Source of the DNA: Desulfobacterales bacterium S5133MH16 | GTDB taxonomy: Bacteria; Desulfobacterota; Desulfobacteria; Desulfobacterales; UBA11574 | Length of the DNA: 13,819 nucleotides | Reading direction: 5' to 3' | NCBI GenBank assembly: GCA_001751005.1 | Contig: MAXL01000418.1 | Location: 1-13,819, forward strand | Shown: in pieces, positions 7,384 to 13,819 of the stretch | Layout: every line of letters begins with the position of its first letter | Position numbering within the stretch: position 1 is the first letter of the stretch | The notes under the pieces: model-generated | Databases searched by the model: none | The model's input: the letters and a program-made list of their open reading frames with translations, nothing else | What the model was told of the DNA's origin: nothing | Program-made: the position numbers and the translations under genes

Positions 7384-8102
7384 TAGAACTTAAAGGTCTG
7401 ACAAAAAGATACGGCAATCTGGTGGCCGTGGATAATTTGAATCTTATGATTCCAAAAGGAGAAATTTTCGGATTTATCGGTCCAAACGGCGCAGGAAAAA
7501 CAACCACGATAAATATAATTGGAGGAATCCTTGCGCCCACATCAGGTTCAGTAATGATCTGTGGTATAAATATGGAATCGTACCCGGAAAAAGCCAAGCG
7601 TAAAATAGGCTTTATTCCCGAAAGGCCGTATCTTTATGAAAAACTTACCGGCATGGAGTTTCTAAAGTTTATCGCCGATCTGTATGGGGTGGATGAGGAT
7701 GTCTTTTTAATAAAATCTCGAGAAAAGCTGGAGATGTTTTTACTTTCTGACTGGTCTGATGATCTTATTGAGTCGTATTCTCACGGAATGAAACAACGGC
7801 TTGTAATGGCCGCAGCCCTTGTTCATGATCCTGAAGTTATCATCGTGGATGAACCCATGGTGGGCCTTGATCCTTTGGCGATCAAGATGGTCAAGAATCT
7901 TTTTAGGAGTCTTGCAAAACAAGGCGTAACCATATTCATGTCGACTCATACCCTGAAGGTGGCCGAAGATATATGTAATCGTATCGGTATCATTCATAAG
8001 GGATTATTGATTGCTTCAGGCACTCCTGAAGATTTAAAACGCAATGTTAATGAGACAGATGCGGATCTTGAACAGGTATTCATTAGATTAACAGAAGAAT
8101 GA
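7380..8102 (+). CDS. ABC transporter ATP-binding protein
   Basis: A complete 240-residue nucleotide-binding subunit on the cytoplasmic face of an ABC exporter. Motifs: Walker A GPNGAGKTTT (34-43), the Q-loop region with Glu in place of Gln (IPERPYLYEKLTG, 79-91), a signature motif of the form YSHGM (133-137) rather than LSGGQ, Walker B VIIVDEP (153-159), D-loop GLDP (162-165) and the switch histidine H190 in STH. The Glu Q-loop and the SHGM signature are common in ABC-2/NatA-like exporter ATPases and do not suggest inactivity. Its start overlaps the upstream stop and its stop overlaps the permease start, both as ATGA, so the three proteins are probably made together. The cargo is not evident. 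Confidence 0.93.
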   Translation: MIELKGLTKRYGNLVAVDNLNLMIPKGEIFGFIGPNGAGKTTTINIIGGILAPTSGSVMICGINMESYPEKAKRKIGFIPERPYLYEKLTGMEFLKFIADLYGVDEDVFLIKSREKLEMFLLSDWSDDLIESYSHGMKQRLVMAAALVHDPEVIIVDEPMVGLDPLAIKMVKNLFRSLAKQGVTIFMSTHTLKVAEDICNRIGIIHKGLLIASGTPEDLKRNVNETDADLEQVFIRLTEE

Positions 8103-9787
8103 AAGATGTCATCACACTTTTAACGCCAAGAATTTGTTCTTTTAAAGCCAAGGGCTTTTCAAAAAACAACACGGGCGGTTTATATAAACTTTTGTTGTTT
8201 GGGACCATCGGACTGCTCTTTTGGGGCGGGATATTTGCTGTTTCACTGCATGTTCTTAGCTATTTCAAGGAGATAGCGGAGCTGGGAGATATTCTTGCCT
8301 GCAAGCTGCTTTCCATGGTGCTCCTTACTTTTTTTTTCCTTCTTGTTTTCAGCAGCATCCTAACCTCACTATCCAAGTTATACCTTAGCAGAGACCTGCC
8401 TCTTGTACACTCCATGCCGGTTCCAAGTTACAAGGTTTTTATTGCAAGGTGGATAGAAAGCACTGCAGACAGTTCGTGGATGGTCATTGTATATACGCTT
8501 CCCGTCTTTATTTCATATGGCATTGTTTATCAGACCGGCCCTTTTTTTTATTTCAATGTTGTAATGACACTTTTATCCCTTTCGATCATTGCGTCAGGTA
8601 TAAGCGCCCTTCTGGTTATAACCGCTGTGAATTTTTTACCGGCAAGCCGTATAAGAAACATATGTATATTCATTGGCCTTTGTTTTTTTCTGGTACTCTT
8701 TTTTACCTTTCGATTTTTACGTCCGGAACGTTTGGTTGATCCAGAAGCTTTTGCAACCGTGCTTGTTTATCTTAAGACCTTAAAGACTCCGGCGCCGCCA
8801 TATCTTCCCAGCACATGGGCATTTGACAGCATGAAAGCCTTGCTTTACGGTAATCTCACGGAAGGGATGTTTCAGGTTGCGCTTTCATGGAGTTTCGCCG
8901 GACTAATGGTGTTTATGGTTATAATTATCGCGGAAGCCGTTTATTTTAAAGGGCTTTCAAAAACAAGAACAGTGCAGGCTCGCCTGTTTAACTACAGAGC
9001 TCCCAATAGCCTTTTTTTAAAATCCCTGTCGCGGCCGGTCAGAGCATTTGCAGTAAAGGAGATCAAAACTTTTTTCCGGGATCAGACACAGTGGTCACAG
9101 CTATTTCTTGTTGCGGCCCTTATTGTCATATATATTTACAATTTCAATGTGCTTCCTCTTGAAAAAGCTCCGATAAAGACCGTATATCTCCAGAATCTTC
9201 TCTCATTTCTGAATATGGGCCTTGCCGGTTTTGTACTTACCGCCGTTGCCGCTCGGTTCGCTTATCCTGCCGTCAGCACTGAAAAGGAGGCGTTCTGGCT
9301 GGTAAAATCGGCTCCAATACCACTTAAGAACTATCTCTGGATAAAGTTCATAATCTATTATTTACCCCTGCTGATTTTAACCGAAATACTGATTGTCGCA
9401 ACGAACATTCTGCTCAAGGTCTCCCCCTTTATGATGGGACTTTCCATAATCAACATTTTTTTTATGGTTCCCGGTGTTGTTTCCATGGGGATAGGACTTG
9501 GCGCGGCGTACCCGGATTTTAAATCAGAAAACCCGGCCCAAACCGTCACTAGCTTCGGCGGGCTTCTCTTTATGATGGTGTGCGCAGGATATATAGGCGC
9601 CGTAATCATCATTGAGGCAGGCCCTGTTTACAACCTTTTTATGGCCGGAATAAAAGAAACGGGGTTAAGTGCGTTTATGTGGATATGGATAATCGGATCG
9701 TTTGCCATAGCTTTTATAATTAACATTCTTGCCATAGTGCTTCCCATGAAATTCGGGGAAAAGAAGCTGTCAAGGCTGTTGATTTAA
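8099..9787 (+). CDS. putative ABC exporter permease, about 12 membrane segments
   Basis: A 562-residue, very hydrophobic protein, the membrane partner of the preceding ATPase. I count about 12 membrane segments (around 30-53, 68-92, 125-145, 150-176, 184-204, 258-283, 334-350, 367-388, 412-436, 446-468, 485-505, 525-549). The motif KEIKTFFRDQTQWSQLF (321-337) begins the second half and is typical of this exporter family. The two halves share a repeated element: LVHSMPVPSYKVFIARWIE (102-120) resembles LVKSAPIPLKNYLWIKFII (401-419), each followed by a membrane helix, so the protein looks like a duplicated 6-TM unit and may work as one chain per transporter. Start by ATGA overlap; a weak AGAAGA precedes it. 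The substrate is unknown, and the operon link to a transglutaminase-like protein suggests an envelope or peptide-related cargo. Confidence 0.82.
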   Translation: MKDVITLLTPRICSFKAKGFSKNNTGGLYKLLLFGTIGLLFWGGIFAVSLHVLSYFKEIAELGDILACKLLSMVLLTFFFLLVFSSILTSLSKLYLSRDLPLVHSMPVPSYKVFIARWIESTADSSWMVIVYTLPVFISYGIVYQTGPFFYFNVVMTLLSLSIIASGISALLVITAVNFLPASRIRNICIFIGLCFFLVLFFTFRFLRPERLVDPEAFATVLVYLKTLKTPAPPYLPSTWAFDSMKALLYGNLTEGMFQVALSWSFAGLMVFMVIIIAEAVYFKGLSKTRTVQARLFNYRAPNSLFLKSLSRPVRAFAVKEIKTFFRDQTQWSQLFLVAALIVIYIYNFNVLPLEKAPIKTVYLQNLLSFLNMGLAGFVLTAVAARFAYPAVSTEKEAFWLVKSAPIPLKNYLWIKFIIYYLPLLILTEILIVATNILLKVSPFMMGLSIINIFFMVPGVVSMGIGLGAAYPDFKSENPAQTVTSFGGLLFMMVCAGYIGAVIIIEAGPVYNLFMAGIKETGLSAFMWIWIIGSFAIAFIINILAIVLPMKFGEKKLSRLLI

Positions 9788-9821
9788 GACGCATTGATAT
9801 GCCAAATCGTCAGAGGTGATA

Positions 9822-9849
9822 TTGTCAAAAAAGAATTATGTCTTATAAT
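9822..9849 (+). promoter_or_regulatory. candidate sigma70-type promoter
   Basis: TTGTCA (9822-9827), one mismatch from TTGACA, is followed after 16 bp by a perfect TATAAT (9844-9849). It is among the best promoter matches in the window. Transcription would begin near 9856 and run through the three-way-junction element toward lon. Confidence 0.5.
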
Positions 9850-9926
9850 ATTGGTTAATTTTGTAAAAAATCGAATTCAACACGTTTTATTACTTAAACT
9901 CTGATTTCTGGGATTTCTATGTCAAA

Positions 9927-9940
9927 AAATCAAATGATTT
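9927..9940. repeat. small hairpin next to the three-way-junction element
   Basis: AAATC (9927-9931) pairs with GATTT (9936-9940) around an AAAT loop. It stands one base to the left of the 9942-9989 element and uses the same stem sequence as one of that element's internal hairpins, so it may belong to the same repeat unit. Confidence 0.4.
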
Positions 9941-9941
9941 A

Positions 9942-9989
9942 CCCTGTTAAATAATGCTTCGCATTAAATCTACGATTTATTTAACAGGG
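9942..9989. repeat. 48-bp perfect three-way-junction (T-shaped) element
   Basis: Every base outside two 3-nt loops can pair. The outer stem is CCCTGTTAAAT (9942-9952) with ATTTAACAGGG (9979-9989), 11 exact pairs. Inside it are AATGC (9953-9957) with GCATT (9961-9965), loop TTC, and AAATC (9966-9970) with GATTT (9974-9978), loop TAC. The three stems abut with no unpaired junction bases. An alternative fold gives a 13-bp outer stem. No T-run follows on the plus strand, so it is not an ordinary terminator. It is probably a dispersed palindromic repeat of the REP or MITE kind, or a processed RNA structure; copy number in the genome is unknown. Confidence 0.75.
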
Positions 9990-10011
9990 CAGGCAATTGG
10001 CTTTGGATCTT

Positions 10012-10093
10012 ATTTGGGGTTTGGTATTTCTTTGGAATTTGGAGCTTGTAGTTTGGAATTTATTTGAAATTTGATGCTTGTGATTTGTTATTT
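10012..10093. repeat. degenerate period-7 tandem repeat (TTTGGAR type)
   Basis: About ten 7-base units with a common TTTGNNR frame can be laid end to end, for example TTTGGAA (10031-10037), TTTGGAG (10038-10044), CTTGTAG (10045-10051) and TTTGGAA (10052-10058), then drifting units up to TTTGTTA near 10084-10090. There is a strong T/G skew on the plus strand. No unit is coding. It sits directly after the three-way-junction element and ends about 88 bp before the lon start. Confidence 0.6.
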
Positions 10094-10097
10094 CCGG

Positions 10098-10126
10098 TTT
10101 ATCCGGGTTAGGTAATTATATAGAAT
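10098..10126 (+). promoter_or_regulatory. weak candidate proximal promoter of lon
   Basis: TTTATC (10098-10103) and TAGAAT (10121-10126) are 17 bp apart; the -35 half is poor. I see neither a CIRCE element nor a clear sigma32-type box, so heat-shock control of lon is not supported from the sequence. Confidence 0.22.
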
Positions 10127-10169
10127 TGCATCTACCAGTTAACAACTTTACAAGGTGTGTACTTATATC

Positions 10170-10174
10170 AGGAG
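10170..10174 (+). promoter_or_regulatory. Shine-Dalgarno that decides the lon start
   Basis: AGGAG lies 6 nt before the ATG at 10181. The longer frame from a GTG at 10157 would translate this SD itself, so that start is rejected. Confidence 0.75.
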
Positions 10175-10180
10175 AAAAAA

Positions 10181-12571
10181 ATGGCTGAAACTGACAAGGA
10201 TGATCTTATCAGCATTATTGAAGAAGATGAGAAGGATGTAAACTTTCCCGACATACTTCCCTTATTGTCGATAAGGGATGTTGTGATTTTTAATGACATG
10301 CTTCTTCCACTTTTTGTCGGACGAAAAAAATCGGTTCGCGCTGTGGAAGAAGCAGTGTCAAAAGACGGTTTTTTGTTAATCGTAACGCAAAAGGATCCAG
10401 GTATTGAGAACCCAACGCCGGATCAAATTTTTTGCGTCGGAACTGTGAGCCGGATTTTGAGAATTCTGAAACTTCCGGATGGTAGCATTAAAGCTCTTGT
10501 TCAGGGGATTGCCAAGGCAAGGATTGTTAAATACGTTTTAAAAAGATCTTTATATCGTGTAAAAATTGAAAATATTGTGGAACCCCCGATTAAGAAAATC
10601 AGTCTGAAAATTGAAGCCCTGATGCGCAATATACGGGAGCACTCCGAAAAGATTCTGGCTTTGCGTGGTGAAATGACCAGTGATGTCAGTGCGGTTTTAG
10701 AAAGTATCGAAGATCCGGGAAAGCTTGCTGATCTTGTGGCATCAAATCTTAGATTGAAAATTGATGAATCCCAGATTTTGCTTGAACTGATCGATCCTGT
10801 TAAACGTCTCAAGAAAGTAAACGACTTGCTTGCACGGGAAGTGGAGCTGTCATCTATGCAGGCCAAGATCCAGTCTGATGTAAGGGATGAAATTTCAAAA
10901 AATCAGCGGGATTATTTTTTAAGAGAGCAGGTTAGGGCGATTCATAGGGAACTCGGTGAAAGCGATGACAAAGTAGAGGAAATAAAGGATTACAAAAAAA
11001 AGATAAAAAGCGCCAGGATGTCAAAAGCAGCCGGTAAAGAAGCCTTAAAACAGTTGAAACGACTGGAAAAAATGTATTCTGACTCTGCTGAAGCTTCGGT
11101 TGTGAGAACGTATTTGGACTGGATGGTCGATATGCCCTGGAGTAAAACGACCAAAGATGTAATCGATATCAAGCAGGCCAAAAAGGTTCTCGATAAGGAC
11201 CATTTTGCGCTGGACAAGGTAAAAGATCGCATATTGGAATATTTAAGCGTACGCAAACTTAATCCCAAAATGAAAGGTCCGATTCTCTGTTTTGTGGGAC
11301 CGCCTGGGGTGGGAAAGACTTCCTTGGGGCAGGCCATAGCACGGGCAATGAAACGTAAATTTATCCGTATTTCTTTGGGAGGTATCCGTGATGAAGCTGA
11401 AATCAGAGGCCACCGCCGAACCTATATCGGCGCTTTGCCCGGACGCATATTGCAGAGTTTAAAACAGTGTGGTACAAACAATCCTGTTTTCATGATGGAC
11501 GAGATTGACAAGCTCGGCTCTGATTTTCGCGGAGATCCTTCATCCGCTCTTTTAGAGGCTCTTGACCCTGAGCAGAACATAGCTTTCAGTGATCATTACC
11601 TTAATTTGCCCTTTGATCTTTCCAAGGTTATGTTTATTCTTACGGCAAACTTGACCGACACTATTCCGTCAGCGCTTCTTGACAGGATGGAGGTTATTAC
11701 ACTTCCCGGATATACGGAAGAAGAAAAAAAGACGATTGCTCAAAGGCACCTTATTCCGCGTCAGATAAAGGAAAATGGTTTAAAAGCCAGAAATATATCC
11801 ATAAGTTCGGGGGCATTGCATCAGATTATAACAGAATATACTTCCGAAGCCGGCTTAAGGAACCTTGAACGTGAAATAGGGGCTCTTTTCCGAAAGGTGG
11901 CTCGTAAAATTGCCGAAGGAAATAAAGGGCATTTTCATATTACAAAAAACAACCTGCAACACTACCTTGGCGTCGCGAAATATTATCCCGAAATGGATCA
12001 GGAAAAGAGCCAGGTCGGTTTATCCACAGGCCTGGCCTGGACTCAGGCCGGTGGCGATGTTCTGTATGTAGAGGCGTCTTTAATCGGCGGAAAGGGAGAG
12101 CTAATCGTAACCGGTCAAATTGGAGATGTTATGCAAGAGTCCGCTCGGGCGGCCCTCAGTTATGCCCGGGCAAGCCTTTTTTTGCTGGGCATTAAAGAAA
12201 ATGTTTTTGAAAACAAGGACATTCATATTCATGTTCCGGCGGGTGCAATACCCAAAGACGGGCCTTCCGCCGGCATTGCAATGGCGACAGCTCTTATTTC
12301 TGTTTTAGTGAACAAACCGGTAAATAAAGATGTCGCCATGACCGGTGAAATTACTCTCAGGGGGAGGGTCCTTCCGGTGGGGGGGTTGAAGGAAAAAGCT
12401 TTGGGTGCTATAAGAGGCGGGATTCGTACAATTGTTATTCCTGAAAAGAACAAAAAAGATTTGGCGGAGATTCCGTTGCACATAAAGCGCAAAATTAAGT
12501 TTGTTCCTGTAAAAAACATGGATGAAGTTCTTTCCCTTGCCATTGAAGGAAATGTTATGCGGAATGGGTGA
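10181..12571 (+). CDS. lon: Lon ATP-dependent serine protease
   Basis: Lon degrades misfolded and short-lived regulatory proteins in the cytoplasm as a hexamer. The 796-residue product is close to E. coli Lon (784). Residues about 28-220 are the substrate-binding N-domain (LPLLSIRDVVIFNDMLLPL at its start), followed by a coiled-coil region with the NQRDYFLREQ motif. The AAA+ module has Walker A GPPGVGKT (373-380), the GGIRDEAEIRGHRRTYIGA pore/sensor segment and Walker B with FMMDEIDKLGSDFRGDPSSA. The protease domain carries catalytic Ser696 in PKDGPSAG and Lys739 in GGLKEKALGA, both a constant 17 residues from the E. coli S679/K722 positions. It is intact and complete. The stop is 1 bp from the tsaB start. 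The acidic N-terminus (residues 2-20) is an extension relative to E. coli. Confidence 0.97.
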   Translation: MAETDKDDLISIIEEDEKDVNFPDILPLLSIRDVVIFNDMLLPLFVGRKKSVRAVEEAVSKDGFLLIVTQKDPGIENPTPDQIFCVGTVSRILRILKLPDGSIKALVQGIAKARIVKYVLKRSLYRVKIENIVEPPIKKISLKIEALMRNIREHSEKILALRGEMTSDVSAVLESIEDPGKLADLVASNLRLKIDESQILLELIDPVKRLKKVNDLLAREVELSSMQAKIQSDVRDEISKNQRDYFLREQVRAIHRELGESDDKVEEIKDYKKKIKSARMSKAAGKEALKQLKRLEKMYSDSAEASVVRTYLDWMVDMPWSKTTKDVIDIKQAKKVLDKDHFALDKVKDRILEYLSVRKLNPKMKGPILCFVGPPGVGKTSLGQAIARAMKRKFIRISLGGIRDEAEIRGHRRTYIGALPGRILQSLKQCGTNNPVFMMDEIDKLGSDFRGDPSSALLEALDPEQNIAFSDHYLNLPFDLSKVMFILTANLTDTIPSALLDRMEVITLPGYTEEEKKTIAQRHLIPRQIKENGLKARNISISSGALHQIITEYTSEAGLRNLEREIGALFRKVARKIAEGNKGHFHITKNNLQHYLGVAKYYPEMDQEKSQVGLSTGLAWTQAGGDVLYVEASLIGGKGELIVTGQIGDVMQESARAALSYARASLFLLGIKENVFENKDIHIHVPAGAIPKDGPSAGIAMATALISVLVNKPVNKDVAMTGEITLRGRVLPVGGLKEKALGAIRGGIRTIVIPEKNKKDLAEIPLHIKRKIKFVPVKNMDEVLSLAIEGNVMRNG

Positions 12572-12572
12572 T

Positions 12573-13268
12573 ATGAAAATACTCGCCGTTGATACGGCTA
12601 CAAAGAGCTGTAGCGTTGCGGTGGTCCAAGAAAAATCCTTGTTGGCAGAAATAACAACCGTCAAGAAGCAGACCCATTCCAAGCATTTAATGGAGATGAT
12701 AAACAGAGTCATGGGTTTGTCGGGTCTGGCCCTCTCTGAACTGGATGGTTTTGCCGTTACAAGGGGACCGGGTACTTTTACCGGCCTGCGTATTGGAATA
12801 AGTTCGGTCAAGGGTCTTTCAACGGCATCGGGAAAACCGGTTGTGGGGGTTTCAAGCCTTGATGCCCTTGCTGTGCAGGCGTCTTTTTTCCCATATCTTA
12901 TCTGCCCGCTTATAGATGCGCGCAAAGGGGAGGTTTACTCTTCACGATACCGGTTTCGAAACGGCCATTTAAAAAAAGAGGCTAATGAGCACGTTTTTCC
13001 CCCTGAAAAAGCTGTATTTGACCTTAATGAAACATGCTTATTTATAGGCGATGGTGCGCTGATTTATCAAAAAATGATATTAAATAAAATGGGTAAATCC
13101 GCTTTTTTTGCACCTTCTTTTCAAAATACGATTCGGGCGTCAACCGTAGCCTATCTCAGTATGAATAGATTTAAAAATGACGATACGGATGATGTCGGCA
13201 TGTTTGTGCCGCATTATATCCGAAGATCCGATGCAGAGCTAAATTTGATAACCTCGAAAAAGGCTTAG
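12573..13268 (+). CDS. tsaB: TsaB, tRNA threonylcarbamoyladenosine (t6A) biosynthesis protein
   Basis: TsaB (old name YeaZ) is the scaffold partner of TsaD. With TsaE and TsaC it builds the t6A modification at position 37 of ANN-decoding tRNAs in the cytoplasm. The 231-residue product has the ASKHA-fold start MKILAVDTATKSCSVAV and the family motif GPGTFTGLRIG (65-75), followed by GVSSLDALA (92-100) and LIDARKGEVY, all typical; length matches E. coli TsaB (231). I take the ATG at 12573, 1 bp after the lon stop, rather than an ATG at 12522 that would overlap lon by 50 bp and add 17 residues before the conserved MKILAVDT. A GGA (12561-12563) gives weak SD support, so coupling to lon is likely. 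It probably shares the lon transcript. Confidence 0.94.
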   Translation: MKILAVDTATKSCSVAVVQEKSLLAEITTVKKQTHSKHLMEMINRVMGLSGLALSELDGFAVTRGPGTFTGLRIGISSVKGLSTASGKPVVGVSSLDALAVQASFFPYLICPLIDARKGEVYSSRYRFRNGHLKKEANEHVFPPEKAVFDLNETCLFIGDGALIYQKMILNKMGKSAFFAPSFQNTIRASTVAYLSMNRFKNDDTDDVGMFVPHYIRRSDAELNLITSKKA

Positions 13269-13284
13269 ATTCCCACGGTTATTA

Positions 13285-13314
13285 TTGACAATTTTTATTT
13301 ATATTTGATATATA
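13285..13314 (+). promoter_or_regulatory. candidate promoter upstream of psd
   Basis: A consensus TTGACA (13285-13290) is followed after 18 bp by TATATA (13309-13314); a perfect TATAAT also lies at 13311-13316 with a long 20-bp gap. The psd start is about 215 nt downstream, so the leader would include the octad inverted repeat. Confidence 0.42.
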
Positions 13315-13370
13315 ATATAGGTTATGTCACCCCGCCTGCTATTGCAAAGCACATGCGGGCAGGTCACAAC

Positions 13371-13410
13371 TGGAATGTTGGAATACTGGAATGATGGAGT
13401 AATGGGTTTC
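13371..13410. repeat. left arm of an octad inverted repeat (five TGGAATNN-type units)
   Basis: Five 8-base units run without a gap: TGGAATGT, TGGAATAC, TGGAATGA, TGGAGTAA and TGGGTTTC. The same kind of array appears in inverted orientation at 13483-13522. The segment 13380-13397 matches the reverse complement of 13488-13505 at 16 of 18 bases. Confidence 0.7.
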
Positions 13411-13482
13411 GGGGAAGGTGGGTTATTGATAACATCTATCTTGACAGGGTGGTTAAAAATTAATAAATAACAAAATCCCTTG

Positions 13483-13522
13483 AGAAACCAACATTCCACT
13501 ATTCCATTTTTCCATTATTCCA
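13483..13522. repeat. right arm of the octad inverted repeat
   Basis: Read on the minus strand from 13522 it is TGGAATAA, TGGAAAAA, TGGAATAG, TGGAATGT and TGGTTTCT, five octads as in the left arm. CCAACATTCCA (13488-13498) is an exact 11-bp reverse complement of 13371-13381. The arms are separated by 72 bp (13411-13482) without a gene. The right arm ends 16 bp before the psd start. Confidence 0.7.
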
Positions 13523-13527
13523 TATGT

Positions 13528-13531
13528 GAGG
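13528..13531 (+). promoter_or_regulatory. Shine-Dalgarno of psd
   Basis: GAGG lies 7 nt before the ATG at 13539. It sits just outside the right arm of the octad repeat. Confidence 0.5.
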
Positions 13532-13538
13532 CAATTTG

Positions 13539-13819
13539 ATGAGTGATTTTTCTTGGTCTGATCCGCCGAACCATACCGCCTTTCCTGTGGCGCGTGCAGG
13601 GTATCCTTTTATATTTGCCTCTGTAATTACCACGGCTGTTTTTGCCCTTTTGGAAATGAGCGTTCCGGCGTTGATCGGTCTTGTCGTTACTTTTTGCATC
13701 TGTTGTTTTTTCAGGGATCCGGACCGTGTTATACCGAATTATCCCGGTGCTGTGGTTTCACCGGCCGACGGCAAGGTTATTTTTGCAGGTCCGGTGGATA
13801 ACAGTCGGTTTACTGAGGG
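13539..13819 (+). CDS. psd: phosphatidylserine decarboxylase proenzyme, short form (5' part only)
   Basis: The frame is open from the ATG at 13539 to the end of the window, 93 full codons, so the gene is cut by the window edge and not broken. The enzyme converts phosphatidylserine to phosphatidylethanolamine at the inner membrane. Visible features are an N-terminal segment MSDFSWSDPPNHTAFPVARA, a hydrophobic stretch at about 22-55 (one or two membrane helices) and the family block FFRDPDRVIPNYPGAVVSPA (56-75) continuing DGKV. This short N-terminus directly before the FRDPDR block is that of the roughly 215-residue form common in Desulfobacterota and archaea. The self-cleavage site that makes the pyruvoyl group lies beyond the window, so activity cannot be judged. 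A pssA gene often follows in related genomes. Confidence 0.9.
   Translation, partial: MSDFSWSDPPNHTAFPVARAGYPFIFASVITTAVFALLEMSVPALIGLVVTFCICCFFRDPDRVIPNYPGAVVSPADGKVIFAGPVDNSRFTE

Larger units (their letters stand above)
9788..10180. other. repeat-rich intergenic region before lon (393 bp)
   Basis: No coding gene is supported. From left to right it holds a promoter candidate (9822-9849), a small hairpin (9927-9940), a perfect three-way-junction element (9942-9989), a period-7 repeat (about 10012-10093), a weak promoter candidate (10098-10126) and the lon SD. If the left promoter drives lon, the leader is about 325 nt and carries all of these structures. Confidence 0.75.

Noticed and set aside
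7614..7792. Defective ABC ATPase because of Glu in the Q-loop and SHGM in the signature
   Set aside because: Both variants are common in ABC-2/NatA-like exporter ATPases; Walker A, Walker B, D-loop and switch His are intact.
9942..9989. Rho-independent terminator of the ABC operon
   Set aside because: The outer stem closes with CAGGG and is followed by CAGGCAATTGG without a T-run, and the fold is a three-way junction rather than a simple GC-rich hairpin. A six-T run exists on the minus strand but is about 13 bases away and no minus-strand gene ends here.
10012..10093. CRISPR array
   Set aside because: Units are 7 bases with no spacers. The octad arms at 13371-13522 likewise lack the repeat-spacer pattern, and no cas gene is present.
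10157..10180. Longer lon product starting at a GTG
   Set aside because: The added eight codons contain the AGGAG Shine-Dalgarno of the ATG at 10181 and match nothing in the family.
12522..12572. Longer tsaB product starting inside lon
   Set aside because: TsaB proteins begin with MKILAVDT-like sequence, which starts at 12573; the extension only reflects the open frame within lon.
12305..12925. A 206-codon minus-strand open frame across the lon-tsaB junction
   Set aside because: It lies fully opposite the protease domain of lon and the conserved N-terminus of tsaB, with no recognisable domain and no SD.
13331..13363. Stem between CCCGC (13331-13335) and GCGGG (13355-13359)
   Set aside because: Only 5 bp with a 19-nt loop and a competing CCTGC/GCAGG pairing; too weak to call as a terminator or element.

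Overview
The window reads as a chromosomal segment of a Gram-negative bacterium. The likeliest source is the Desulfobacterota (old Deltaproteobacteria), probably a Desulfobacterales-like sulfate reducer. This is inferred from the gene content (an MglA-type GTPase next to a GspE/PilB ATPase, a YihY protein with a C-terminal winged helix, Lon, TsaB and a short-form phosphatidylserine decarboxylase), the AT-leaning base composition, and the style of the intergenic repeats (heptads TTTGGAR, octads TGGAATNN). No rRNA, tRNA, transposase, phage gene or CRISPR array is visible.

Layout. (1) 1-925: an AT-rich leader and a GAF-ANTAR protein, a putative signal-responsive RNA-binding antiterminator. Its start codon sits directly behind a perfect hairpin. 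(2) 930-5547, all on the minus strand, transcribed from right to left: an MglA-like small GTPase (TTG start), a GspE/PilB-type secretion or pilus ATPase with an added TPR-like N-terminus, a 47-codon remnant of a metallophosphoesterase that keeps only the two ends of the protein, and a YihY/BrkB membrane protein. Its stop lies 4 bp from the stop of the ANTAR gene (convergent ends). (3) 5548-5871: a divergent intergenic region with promoter candidates for both sides. (4) 5872-9787: a tightly coupled plus-strand operon with two ATGA overlaps, encoding a membrane-anchored transglutaminase-like protein, an ABC ATPase and a roughly 12-TM ABC permease. (5) 9788-10180: a repeat-rich intergenic region with a strong-looking promoter, a 48-bp element that folds into a fully paired three-way junction, and a period-7 repeat. 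(6) 10181-13268: lon and tsaB, 1 bp apart. (7) 13269-13819: an intergenic region with a promoter candidate and two 40-bp inverted arms of period-8 repeats, then the start of psd, which runs off the window.

How the parts may work together. The GTPase and ATPase genes look like a two-protein module in which a polarity-type GTPase could control a type IV pilus or type II secretion motor. No pilin, platform or secretin gene is present here to say which. The transglutaminase/ABC operon looks like an envelope-related export system with a periplasmic accessory protein. Lon, TsaB and Psd are housekeeping: proteolysis, tRNA t6A modification and phosphatidylethanolamine synthesis. Start codons were moved from the longest reading frame for yihY, lon and tsaB on the basis of Shine-Dalgarno position or gene spacing.
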